From positions 558,001-622,000 of the forward strand of contig NZ_CP029194.1 in NCBI RefSeq assembly GCF_008642375.1: a stretch of DNA of 64,000 bases, given 5' to 3'. Source of the stretch: Streptomyces venezuelae. GTDB lineage: Bacteria > Actinomycetota > Actinomycetes > Streptomycetales > Streptomycetaceae. The first letter of the stretch is position 1; every line of letters begins with the position of its first letter. Made by a program: the position numbers and the translations under genes. The notes beneath the pieces are model-generated. The model saw nothing but the letters and a program-made list of their open reading frames with translations, made no database searches and had not been told where the DNA came from. Shown in pieces: positions 1 through 7,737 of this stretch.

Positions 1-459
1 GCCGAGGCGGCCCGGGTGCTGCGGCAGGCCTCGCACCGCCTCGGCACGTTCTGCCTCCTGCTGGGCGGCGGGCAGGCCGCCGCCGCGCTCCTCTGGGGCG
101 GGGCGCTGCTCCTCGTACCGGCCCGGCTGGGCGAGCTCGTGCTCGGCGGCGTCTGGCACTCCGCCGCGCAGCTCGTCGTGCCGGCCACGCTCGGCGTCGC
201 GGGCGCCAGCCTCGGCACCGGCGCGGCGGCCGGGCTGCGCGCGCTCGGCGCGGCCCGGCGCAGTCTGCGCTGCCAGTTGTTCGCCTCCGCCCTCTATGTC
301 GGCGGCGGACTCGGCGGAGCGCTCGCGGCCGGCGCGGTCGGCTCGGCCTGGGGCGTCGCCGCCGCGACCGTCGGCAGCTCCGCCGTGTGGTGGCTGGAGC
401 TGCGCTCCGCCCTGCGCGAGCACCACCAAGAACCGATCACCGAAGTGAGGACGTCATGA
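1..459 (+). CDS. Partial flippase-like polysaccharide-biosynthesis membrane protein (C-terminal part)
   Basis: The reading frame is open from base 1, so the gene begins upstream; the GTG at 16 is only an internal codon. About 150 residues are seen, with roughly four hydrophobic, Ala/Gly/Leu-rich membrane segments (around residues 15-35, 50-70, 90-110 and 112-125 from base 16) and a short polar tail. This fits the last helices of an oligosaccharide flippase or polysaccharide-biosynthesis protein, but no diagnostic motif is present. The main support is context: its stop overlaps the ATG of a GT2 glycosyltransferase (ATGA), and pyruvyl transferase and epimerase genes follow in the same direction. 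Inferred role: moving a lipid-linked glycan across the membrane. Confidence 0.6.
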   Translation, partial: AEAARVLRQASHRLGTFCLLLGGGQAAAALLWGGALLLVPARLGELVLGGVWHSAAQLVVPATLGVAGASLGTGAAAGLRALGAARRSLRCQLFASALYVGGGLGGALAAGAVGSAWGVAAATVGSSAVWWLELRSALREHHQEPITEVRTS

Positions 460-1430
460 CCGCCCACCCCCGGCTCGGCATCGGGCTGCCCGTCTACAAC
501 GGCGAGGAGTACCTCGCCGAATCCCTCGACGCCCTGCTCGGCCAGACCTACACGGACTTCGAGCTGGTCATCTCCGACAACGCCTCGACTGACGCCACGC
601 AGGAGATCTGCCGCGACTACGCCGCCCGGGACCCGCGCATCCGGTACATCCGCCTGCTGCGGAACATCGGTGCCGCGCCGAACCACAACTACGTGTTCAC
701 CGAGTGCCACGGCGAGCTGTTCAAGTGGGCCTCGCACGACGACCTGTACGCGAGGGACCTGCTGCGGCGGTGCGTGGAGGCGCTGGACGAGCGGCCGGAC
801 GTGATCCTCGCCCACGCCGACCAGGCGGTCATCGACGGCGACGGCCAGGTGAAGGTCCCGTACGAGTACGGGCTCGCCACCGCCTCCCCGAGCGCGCCGG
901 AGCGTTTCCGCAGCATGCTGTTCGAGCCCGGGGGCGACGACTTCTACGGGGTGATGCGGGCCGACGTGCTGCGCCGGGTGCGGCCGCACGACAGCTACCA
1001 CCACGCGGACCGCACGTTCGTCGCCGAGATCGGCCTGAACGGGCCCTTCCACCAGGTGCCGGAGCTGCTGTACTTCCGCCGCGACCACCCGACCCGCGCC
1101 GAGCGGGCGAACCCCTCCAAGCGGTCCCGGTGCGTCAACCTGGATCCGCGCCGGGCGGGCGCGCTGCACCCGACGCCCCGGCTGCTGGCCGAGTACGTCT
1201 GGGGCTTCGTCGCCGCGATCCGGCGGGCGCCCCTGTCCGCGGCCGACCGGCGCGCGTGCTACCGCCACCTGGCCGAGTGGATGAGCAGCCGGGCCCGGCC
1301 GGGGGCCGGCGAGCGGGTCGAGGACCGCGCCCCGGTCGACCCGAGCCGCCTGACGGTCTCGGTCGACGCCCTCGTCGCGGGCCGCGAGGGCCGTGAGGGC
1401 CGTGAGGGCCGTGCCGGGAGGCGTGGGTGA
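456..1430 (+). CDS. Family 2 glycosyltransferase
   Basis: A 324-residue protein. It begins with the GT-A pattern of family 2: LGIGLPVYNGEEYLAESLDALLGQ, then VISDNASTDAT for nucleotide-sugar binding, and an HDD/DxD-like stretch (ASHDDLY) around residue 90. It should transfer a sugar from a nucleotide donor to a growing lipid-linked or extracellular glycan at the inner membrane face. I chose ATG 456 because it overlaps the upstream stop (ATGA) and starts just before the conserved beta strand; a longer frame from 387 would add residues unlike this family. The C-terminus is Gly/Arg/Glu-rich, from a 9-base repeat near 1385-1412. The stop overlaps the next GTG (GTGA), so translation is probably coupled. 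Confidence 0.88.
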   Translation: MTAHPRLGIGLPVYNGEEYLAESLDALLGQTYTDFELVISDNASTDATQEICRDYAARDPRIRYIRLLRNIGAAPNHNYVFTECHGELFKWASHDDLYARDLLRRCVEALDERPDVILAHADQAVIDGDGQVKVPYEYGLATASPSAPERFRSMLFEPGGDDFYGVMRADVLRRVRPHDSYHHADRTFVAEIGLNGPFHQVPELLYFRRDHPTRAERANPSKRSRCVNLDPRRAGALHPTPRLLAEYVWGFVAAIRRAPLSAADRRACYRHLAEWMSSRARPGAGERVEDRAPVDPSRLTVSVDALVAGREGREGREGRAGRRG

Positions 1431-2665
1431 CGGCCGCTCGTGAAGCACCGGTGCACGTCGGGGTGTTCGGTCTCCTCGGCTCCGGCAACCTCGGCAACGA
1501 CGGGTCGCTCGAAGCGGTACTGGGATACCTCCGCGCCGAACACCCTGAGGCGGTCGTGGACGCGCTGTGCGGCGGCCCCGGGGCCGTCACGGCCCGGTAC
1601 GGGATCCCCGCGACCCGGCTGCACTGGTACCGCGGGGAGTACCGGACCGCGTCGCGTGCGGGCGCGGTCGCGGCGAAGGGGCTCGGCAAGCTCGTCGACG
1701 TCCTCCGCACCGGCGCCTGGGTGCGCCGGCACGACGTGGTGATCGTGCCGGGCATGGGCGTCCTGGAGGCCACGCTGCCACTGCGGCCGTGGGGATTCCC
1801 GTATGCGCTGTTCCTGCTCTGTGCGACGGGCCGGCTGTTCGGCACCCGGGTGGCGCTGGTGGGCGTCGGCGCCGGCGCGATCGGCGACCGGCCGACCCGC
1901 GCCCTGGTGCGCTGGTCGGCGCGGCTCGCCGCGTACCGGTCGTACCGGGACACCCAGTCGCGCGACGCGATGCGGGCGATGGGCGTGGACACCGCGCGCG
2001 ACGAGGTCCACCCGGACCTCGCGTTCGCCCTGCCGGCGCCGGAGGCGACCACGCCCCCCGGTCCGCCGGGAACGGTCTGCGTCGGGGTCATGGACTTCCA
2101 CGGCGGGAACGACGACCGCGCGCGGGCCGAGGAGATCCACCGGCGCTACGTCGAGGGAACGACCCGCTTCGTCCGCGCGCTGGTCGAGGACGGCAGGCCG
2201 GTCCGGCTGCTCACCGGCGACGCGTGCGACGCGCGGGTGGTCGCCGCGATCCTCGACGCGGTGGACTCGCCGCTGGTCACCGCCGCCGAGACGGCCTCCC
2301 TGACCGACCTGATGAAGGAGACGGCGGCCGCCGACACCGTGGTGGCGACCCGGTACCACAACCTGGTGTGCGCGTTGAAGGTCGGCACGCCGACGCTCGC
2401 GCTCAGCTACGCGGCGAAGAGCGACGCGCTCATGGCCCGCATGGGGCTCGCCTCGTACTGCCACCCGGCGCGCGAGGTCGACGCCGAACGGCTGCTGGAG
2501 CAGTTCCGGGAGCTGGAGAAGCGATCGGCCGAACTGCGCCGGACCCTGACCGAGCGGAACGCTTCCACCGCCCGCCACCTCGCGGACCAGTTCACCGCGC
2601 TGACGAAGACCCTGTTCCCGGCAACCGCCCACACCTCCCTCCACACCTCGCGGAAGGCTCCATGA
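1427..2665 (+). CDS. Polysaccharide pyruvyl transferase family protein
   Basis: A 412-residue protein. The N-terminal motif GLLGSGNLGNDGSLEA and the later VVATRYHNLVCALKVGTP segment with LALSYAAKSDAL are hallmarks of the polysaccharide pyruvyl transferase family (CsaB/WcaK/EpsO-like), a GT-B-like fold that transfers a group, often pyruvate from phosphoenolpyruvate, onto a glycan. Length is normal. It starts at GTG 1427, overlapping the glycosyltransferase stop, and its own stop overlaps the epimerase ATG. Pyruvyl ketals would make the surface glycan acidic. Some family members serve other transfer reactions, so the exact donor is open. Confidence 0.85.
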   Translation: MTAAREAPVHVGVFGLLGSGNLGNDGSLEAVLGYLRAEHPEAVVDALCGGPGAVTARYGIPATRLHWYRGEYRTASRAGAVAAKGLGKLVDVLRTGAWVRRHDVVIVPGMGVLEATLPLRPWGFPYALFLLCATGRLFGTRVALVGVGAGAIGDRPTRALVRWSARLAAYRSYRDTQSRDAMRAMGVDTARDEVHPDLAFALPAPEATTPPGPPGTVCVGVMDFHGGNDDRARAEEIHRRYVEGTTRFVRALVEDGRPVRLLTGDACDARVVAAILDAVDSPLVTAAETASLTDLMKETAAADTVVATRYHNLVCALKVGTPTLALSYAAKSDALMARMGLASYCHPAREVDAERLLEQFRELEKRSAELRRTLTERNASTARHLADQFTALTKTLFPATAHTSLHTSRKAP

Positions 2666-3213
2666 AAGCGACCGAAGTCCCGGAGATCGCCGGCGCGTAC
2701 CTGTTCGAGCCGACGCCGTACGCCGACGAGCGCGGCTTCTTCAGCCGTACCTTCGACGCCGACGTGGTCCGCTCGGTGGGCCTCGACCCGAACGCCTTCG
2801 TCCAGGACAGCCTGTCCCGCTCGGTCCGGGGCGTACTGCGCGGCCTGCACCTGCGCTCCGGCGCCGGCGAGGCCAAGCTCGTGCGGTGCTCGTACGGGAG
2901 GATCTTCGACGTCGTCGTGGACCTGCGGGCGGACTCGCCGACCTACCGGAACCGGGCCTTCGTCGAGCTGTCCGACGAGACGCAGGCGACCCTCTACATC
3001 CCGGCGGGGTGCGCCCACGGCTTCCAGGCGCTCACCGAGACCGCCGACACCTCGTACCGGATCGACCGACCGCACGATCCGGCCGAGGACGTGACGATCG
3101 CCTTCGACGACCCGGAGCTCGCCATTCCCTGGCCGTTGCCGGCCACCTCGATGTCCCGGCGGGACCGGGAGGCGCCGAGCCTCGCCGAGGTCCTGAAGCA
3201 GAAGGAGAGCTGA
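2662..3213 (+). CDS. dTDP-4-dehydrorhamnose 3,5-epimerase-like protein (RmlC family)
   Basis: A 183-residue cupin, the usual RmlC length. Visible family patterns are the N-terminal ...PTPYADERGFFSRTF segment, SRSVRGVLRGLHL (the catalytic histidine region), VFDVVVDLR and IPAGCAHGFQ. RmlC epimerises C3 and C5 of dTDP-4-keto-6-deoxyglucose on the way to dTDP-rhamnose; homologues in glycan and antibiotic clusters do 3-, 5- or 3,5-epimerisation. No rmlA, rmlB or rmlD gene lies next to it, so it may act on a sugar made elsewhere. It starts at ATG 2662, overlapping the pyruvyl transferase stop, and is seven bases before the aminotransferase. Confidence 0.85.
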   Translation: MKATEVPEIAGAYLFEPTPYADERGFFSRTFDADVVRSVGLDPNAFVQDSLSRSVRGVLRGLHLRSGAGEAKLVRCSYGRIFDVVVDLRADSPTYRNRAFVELSDETQATLYIPAGCAHGFQALTETADTSYRIDRPHDPAEDVTIAFDDPELAIPWPLPATSMSRRDREAPSLAEVLKQKES

Positions 3214-3220
3214 GGCCGCC

Positions 3221-4564
3221 ATGGACACCGAAGACACCGAAGACACCGGCGAGCTCGTCCTCCCCCGGTCGCGGCAGGCGAACGAGCGGCTGCACGCCCT
3301 GGTCCCCGGGGGCGCGCACACCTATGCCAAGGGCGACGACCAGTACCCCGAGAACCTGGCTCCGGTCATCAGCCACGGCCGCGGAGCCCATGTGTGGGAC
3401 GTCGACGGCAACCGCTACATCGAGTACGGCTCCGGCCTGCGCTCGGTCAGCCTCGGTCACGCCCACCCCCGCGTGGTCGAGGCGGTGCGGCGGGAGCTCG
3501 ACCGCGGCAGCAACTTCGTCCGGCCGTCGGTCATGGAGATCGAGGCGGCGGAACGCTTCCTCGCCACGGTGCCGACCGCCGAGATGGTGAAGTTCGCGAA
3601 GAACGGCTCCGACGCGACCACCGCGGCGGTGCGCCTGGCCCGCGCCGTCACCGGCCGGCCACGCGTGGCCCTCTGCGGCGACCACCCCTTCTTCTCGACC
3701 GACGACTGGTTCATCGGCACCACGCCGATGTCCGCCGGCATTCCGGCCGCGACCGGCGAACTCACCGTGGCGTTCCCCTACGGGGACCTGGCCGCCACGG
3801 AGCAACTGCTCAGCCGGTACGAGGGCGAGGTCGCCTGCCTGATCCTCGAACCCGCCACCCACACCGAGCCCCCGCCCGGGTACCTCGCCGGTCTGCGCGA
3901 GCTGGCCGACCGCCACGGCTGCGTCCTGGTCTTCGACGAGATGATCACCGGCTTCCGCTGGTCCGAGGCGGGCGCCCAGGGCCTGTACGGCGTGGTCCCC
4001 GACCTCTCCACGTTCGGCAAGGCGCTGGGCAACGGCTTCGCCGTGTCCGCCCTGGCCGGCCGCCGCGAGCTGATGGAGTGGGGCGGGCTGCGTCACTCCG
4101 GCGACCGGGTCTTCCTGCTGTCCACGACCCACGGCGCGGAGACACACTCCCTGGCGGCCGCCATGGCCGTGCAGACCACCTACACCGAGGAGGACATCAC
4201 CGCCCGGCTCCACACGCTCGGCGAGCGCCTGGCCACCGGCGTCCGCGAGGCCGCGGCCTCCATGGGCGTGGGCGACCACCTCGTCGTCCGGGGCCGGGCC
4301 AGCAACCTGGTCTTCGCCACGCTCGACGAGCACGGGCGGCCCTCGCAGGAGTACCGCACGCTGTTCCTGCGCCGCCTCCTGGCGGGCGGCGTCCTGGCCC
4401 CGTCGTTCGTGGTGAGCAGCGCGCTCGACGACACCGACATCGACCACACCGTCGATGTGGTGGCGCAGGCGTGTGCGGTGTACCGGAAGGCGCTGGACGC
4501 CGCGGACCCCACCCCCTGGCTGGCCGGGCGCCCGGTGAAGCCTGTGTTCCGCCGCGCGGTGTGA
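3221..4564 (+). CDS. Class III aminotransferase, glutamate-1-semialdehyde aminomutase-like
   Basis: A 447-residue PLP enzyme. It shows the fold-type I pattern of the GSA-aminomutase branch: LVPGGAHTYAKGDDQYPE near the N-terminus, KNGSDATTAAVRLARA, the PLP-binding VFDEMITGFRW (Asp), and STFGKALGNGF with the Schiff-base lysine. True HemL serves haem synthesis, but this copy sits at the end of an exopolysaccharide operon, so I infer an amino-sugar or small-metabolite transamination that decorates the glycan. The start follows AGGAGAGCTGAGG. The N-terminus has a short EDTEDTGE repeat and may extend slightly beyond the ancestral start. Confidence 0.8.
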   Translation: MDTEDTEDTGELVLPRSRQANERLHALVPGGAHTYAKGDDQYPENLAPVISHGRGAHVWDVDGNRYIEYGSGLRSVSLGHAHPRVVEAVRRELDRGSNFVRPSVMEIEAAERFLATVPTAEMVKFAKNGSDATTAAVRLARAVTGRPRVALCGDHPFFSTDDWFIGTTPMSAGIPAATGELTVAFPYGDLAATEQLLSRYEGEVACLILEPATHTEPPPGYLAGLRELADRHGCVLVFDEMITGFRWSEAGAQGLYGVVPDLSTFGKALGNGFAVSALAGRRELMEWGGLRHSGDRVFLLSTTHGAETHSLAAAMAVQTTYTEEDITARLHTLGERLATGVREAAASMGVGDHLVVRGRASNLVFATLDEHGRPSQEYRTLFLRRLLAGGVLAPSFVVSSALDDTDIDHTVDVVAQACAVYRKALDAADPTPWLAGRPVKPVFRRAV

Positions 4565-4581
4565 CCTGATGTGACGTGACT

Positions 4582-5277
4582 TCAGCGGCCCTGCGGCCGA
4601 CCGGCGTCGGCCTTCCGCTCGGCCCGCCGGTCGGCCGTCCGGTCGACCAGCCAGGCCGTCGCCGGGACCACCGCCAGCGCCGTGCACCAGCCACCGAGCG
4701 TGTCGGCCGGGTAGTGCGCGCCCAGGACGACCTGCGCCCAGCCCATGGCGCCGCCGGCGACCAGTGCCGCGCCGAGCACGAGTGCCGTGCCGGCCCACCG
4801 GCCGAGTCCGAGCCGGCCGGCCACGCCCAGCGCCACCACGAGGGCGAACGCGGTGAGAAAAGCGGTGTGGCCGCTGGGGAAGGACAGGTTCTCGCCGTGG
4901 ATGGTCCGTGCCACGACGGGCTTGAGCAGCTTCGTCGCCCCCACGCTCACACCGGCGCCGGCCACGACGAGCACCGCCGCCCGAGGACGCCGGAGCGCCA
5001 CGCAGCCCGTCACAGCGGCCGCCACGAGCATCGCCGCCCCGACGGGCTCCCCCAGGAAGTCGGTGGCCAGGGCGACCTGCCGCCACCGGGGCCCCGCACC
5101 CTCCACCACCGCCCGGATCCGCGCGTCCAACGCGCCGGGCCCGCTGTCACCGGCGTACAGCACCCCCAGCACGACGACCGCCGACGCGGCGAGAACCGCG
5201 GCCCACCCGAGCCATGCGCGTACCGAAGGGTGCAGCACCGCGGGCGGCCGGCATGCGGTCCGGCTGTCGCGTAACAC
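4582..5277 (-). CDS. PAP2-family membrane phosphatase
   Basis: About 231 residues with five to six hydrophobic segments and the PAP2 signatures: KLLKPVVAR (motif 1), SFPSGHTAF (motif 2, catalytic His) and GAHYPADTLGG (motif 3, nucleophile His and Asp). The SR that normally precedes motif 3 reads AQ here, so one phosphate-contact arginine seems missing. Family members dephosphorylate undecaprenyl diphosphate or phospholipids at the outer membrane face. This would suit recycling of glycan carrier lipid, although it runs opposite to the polysaccharide operon. GTG 5277 is the first start after the kinase stop (12 bases); its second codon is TTA. A later GTG, 36 bases downstream, would avoid that codon. 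Confidence 0.8.
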   Translation of the reverse strand: MLRDSRTACRPPAVLHPSVRAWLGWAAVLAASAVVVLGVLYAGDSGPGALDARIRAVVEGAGPRWRQVALATDFLGEPVGAAMLVAAAVTGCVALRRPRAAVLVVAGAGVSVGATKLLKPVVARTIHGENLSFPSGHTAFLTAFALVVALGVAGRLGLGRWAGTALVLGAALVAGGAMGWAQVVLGAHYPADTLGGWCTALAVVPATAWLVDRTADRRAERKADAGRPQGR

Positions 5278-5288
5278 CGCGGCCCCCG

Positions 5289-5954
5289 TCAGGCCCGACG
5301 GCGTCGGGCCGCGGCCAGGGCCTCCTTGACGTCCCGCACCACCCGGGCCGCGTCCTCGGGGTTGTTGACCACGTCGCAGCTGTTCATGTCGACGACGAGG
5401 ACGTCGCTGGCCGAGTAGTGCTCGTTCACCCAGTCGTCGTAGCCGGACCACAGCGTGCGGTAGTACTCGACGAGGCTGTCGTCCTGCTCGAAATCGCGGC
5501 CCCGCAGCCCGATGCGGTGCAGCACCGTCTCGAAGTCCGCCTTGAGGTAGACCATGAGATCGGGTGCCTTGCGGTACGGGAGGCCGTCGATCTCGCGCAT
5601 CATCTCGTCGAGCAGCCCCTCGTACACCTGCATCTCGAGGGAGCTGATCCGGCCGAGGTCGTGGTTGACCTTGGCGAAGTACCAGTCCTCGTAGATGGAC
5701 CGGTCCAGGACGTTGTCGTCCTGCTGGTACGCCGCCTTGATCGAGGCGAACCGGGTCCGCAGGAAGTGCAGCTGGAGCAGGAACGGGTAGCGCTTGGCCT
5801 GGATCTCCTCGGGGCTCGCCGTGTAGAAGAGCGGGAGTATCGGGTTGTCGTCCACGCTCTCGTAGAACACCTCGGTGCCCAGCTCCTTGGCGAGCAGCTC
5901 GGCGACGCTCGTCTTGCCGATCCCGATCATGCCTCCGACGCAGATCACCGACAT
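5289..5954 (-). CDS. Deoxynucleoside kinase (dNK family)
   Basis: A 221-residue P-loop kinase. Residues 7-15 give GGMIGIGKT (Walker A), residues near 84 give LDRSIYEDWYFA (the DRS substrate-binding motif), and the region around 150 has the arginine-rich lid RIGLRGRDFE. This is the bacterial deoxyadenosine/deoxyguanosine kinase pattern, which phosphorylates salvaged purine deoxynucleosides in the cytosol. ATG 5954 has a clear GGAGAAGTGAGG ribosome site. It lies upstream of, and probably in one transcript with, the PAP2 gene. Confidence 0.87.
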   Translation of the reverse strand: MSVICVGGMIGIGKTSVAELLAKELGTEVFYESVDDNPILPLFYTASPEEIQAKRYPFLLQLHFLRTRFASIKAAYQQDDNVLDRSIYEDWYFAKVNHDLGRISSLEMQVYEGLLDEMMREIDGLPYRKAPDLMVYLKADFETVLHRIGLRGRDFEQDDSLVEYYRTLWSGYDDWVNEHYSASDVLVVDMNSCDVVNNPEDAARVVRDVKEALAAARRRRA

Positions 5955-6133
5955 ACCTCACTTCTCCTGGGAGTCTTCGCTCGTTCCCAGGGGTCGTGGT
6001 GATCGGTTGCCGCACACGGCGACGGGCCACCGCCCCGCGGGCCGCATCGAAGCATAGTTGACGAGCGGGGCTCGACGCCTGGCGTGCACCGCGCTACCCG
6101 CCCTCGGCGACCTCCGGCGACGCGGAGACGCCT
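5955..6133. other. Short intergenic stretch, no gene seen
   Basis: This stretch separates the kinase start from the broken regulator. No ORF with credible coding features is present. It presumably holds the kinase promoter read leftward and the tail of the gene remnant that ends at 6134. Confidence 0.5.
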
Positions 6134-6241
6134 TCAGTCCCGTAGCGACAGCTCGGCGATCACATGGGTGCCGCCGGTCCTCGTGTGGACGGAGCAGCGC
6201 AGTGCGTACGCCTCGACGATGTCCAGGCCGCGTCCGCCACA
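6134..6241 (-). pseudogene. C-terminal remnant of an ATP-binding (HATPase/anti-sigma type) protein
   Basis: In a frame different from the upstream regulator, 35 codons read CGGRGLDIVEAYALRCSV followed by HTRTGGTHVIAELSLRD and a stop. GRGLDIVEAYA...GGTHVIAEL is the closing beta-sheet of small Streptomyces ATP-binding regulators (anti-sigma or SpoIIE-associated HATPase type). No start codon or N-terminal part remains. It abuts the truncated LuxR-type gene at about 6241, so this looks like a deletion junction. The family call rests on a short stretch and is tentative. Confidence 0.55.
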
Positions 6242-7139
6242 GACCGGCGAGCCGCTCGGTGACCGCCTCGCGCAGGCCCTTCGGCACGTCGGTGCCGTGG
6301 AGGCGGCGGACCACCTCCCGCTGGTCGGTCGTGCCTCCTTGCTCGGCGAGCGTGAGCAGGTCCTCCTCGGCGACCAGCGGCAGGCCCTCGCTCCGTTCGT
6401 ACAGCGCGGAGGCCAGTGCGGGCGTGGCGACCGGGCCCAGCGCGGCGGAGGCCAGCTCCCGGACGTCCTCCGGCGTGAGCGGGCGGAGCCTGATCACCGC
6501 GCCGCCCGCGCCCGACGGGTGGCGGTAGGCGGCGCCGAGCACCGATGTGTCCGGGGGCAGGTCCTCGGCACGATAGGTGAGTACGAGGCTGAGCTCGTCC
6601 GGCGGGTCGCGGGCGAGCAGCAGGAGCAGGTCCCTGGTGGCCTCGTCCACCCAGTGCATGTCCTCGATGATCAGCGTGGCCGGCCCGAGGACGGTGAGGA
6701 GTGCGCGTACGCCGTGGACCAGCCGGAGGCGCTCGGCCTGCTCCCCTCCCTGCGCCGCGGGCGCCGAAGGGAGCCGGTCCGCGAGGCCCGGCAGGAGCCG
6801 GGCGAGCGCGCCGACGGCGTCGGGCAGCCCGTTCTCCGGCAGCCATGGACCGGCCTTGGTCAGCGCGTCGGACACGGGTCCGTAGGGGAAGGGCTCACGC
6901 AGCGGCTGGCAGAAGCCGATGAGTACGGGACGGCCGCCCTCCGCTCGCAGGGCCGCGGCGGCCTCGCCGACGAGCCGCGACTTCCCGATCCCGGCTTCGC
7001 CCTCGATCAGGACCACCGCGAGCGGGTGCCGCACGGCGGCCATGAGCAGGTCCAGCTCGCGCCGGCGTCCCACGTAACGGAAAGTGCCGACCGTCACGGC
7101 CGCTTCCGGGCCGAGTGACCCCGCCACGCGCTCACCCAC
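6242..7139 (-). pseudogene. Truncated LuxR-family regulator (N-terminal AAA ATPase part only)
   Basis: Starting at GTG 7139, about 300 residues match the N-terminal half of large LuxR/MalT-type regulators: YVGRRRELDLLMAAV, Walker A VLIEGEAGIGKSRLV, Walker B TLIIEDMHWVDEATRDLL, then SLVLTYRAEDLP and LRPLTPEDVRELA. Intact members run to 900 or more residues and end in a LuxR helix-turn-helix. Here similarity stops after VTERLAGLW at about 6241 and the frame runs into unrelated sequence to 5958. No DNA-binding domain is left. The mobile element begins about 35 bases upstream of the start, which would also have separated it from its promoter. Confidence 0.75.
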
Positions 7140-7173
7140 CTCGCCCCGGACGCCCCCGGCCCTTCCAGCCTAA

Positions 7174-7201
7174 GTAGGTGTTTTTGAACGCTGGCCGTGA
7201 G
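7174..7201 (+). repeat. Left terminal inverted repeat
   Basis: GTAGGTGTTTT, then two bases, AACG, two bases, GGCCGTGAG. It pairs with 11838-11864 with one gap and two to three mismatches. Preceded by TAA. Confidence 0.75.
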
Positions 7202-7203
7202 GT

Positions 7204-7536
7204 GTGTACGGCTGGATGATCTGGGTTGTGGCGTCTGGCGTGGTGGGTCGGCGGTACTGCCGGGAGTGTGGTGATCCGCTTGTGTCGTCGATGGCGGCGG
7301 AGGCGGTGTTTTGTTCGGGTCGGTGCAGGTCGAGGCGGTGGCGGAGGCTTCAGCGGACCCGGCAGCGGGTGGTGTTGATGCAGCGTGGCAATCAGGTTGA
7401 GTGCCCGGTTTGCGGCCGGTCGTGGACGGTGGGGGTCGAGCGGGCGCGGTCGGCGGTCTACTGTTCGTCGCGGTGCCGCGTGCGAGCCTGCCGTGAACGA
7501 GCGGTGTCGCGGAACGGTGTTACGGAAACGCCGTAG
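7204..7536 (+). CDS. Small cysteine-rich (zinc-finger-like) protein
   Basis: A 110-residue basic protein with two copies of a four-cysteine unit: CRECGDPL...FCSGRCRSR and CPVCGRSW...YCSSRCRVR. The spacing (CxxC, then about 15 residues, CxxxC) suggests two zinc ribbons and nucleic-acid binding. Start could be GTG 7204 or the ATG at 7216. It lies right behind the left inverted repeat, so it may act on element DNA, but this is only inferred from position. I do not recognise a named family. Confidence 0.6.
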   Translation: MYGWMIWVVASGVVGRRYCRECGDPLVSSMAAEAVFCSGRCRSRRWRRLQRTRQRVVLMQRGNQVECPVCGRSWTVGVERARSAVYCSSRCRVRACRERAVSRNGVTETP

Positions 7537-7737
7537 GTGAACGGCACGGCGTTATCACAGGTCACAGCCGTCTTGCACGGTCTTCGGGGCCGGGCGACCG
7601 GTGCTTCGAGTGCCCCCGGTTCACGCTCTGCCCCGTCATGTCGGGTCCGCGTCACGGTGGAAGCCGACCTGGGCCGGAACCCCTCATTCAGCCGCCACGG
7701 GGTGGTCGATCCGGCCCCGGTGAGGGCGGTGATCATC

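Noticed and set aside
3208..4564. True haem-pathway glutamate-1-semialdehyde aminomutase (hemL)
   Set aside because: Sequence is of that branch, but the location in a glycan operon argues for a secondary role; no other hem gene is near.
7537..7737. N-terminal extension of the DUF6192-like protein
   Set aside because: Residues before the GTG at 7738 look unlike the family and lack a ribosome site; a TTA codon also lies there.
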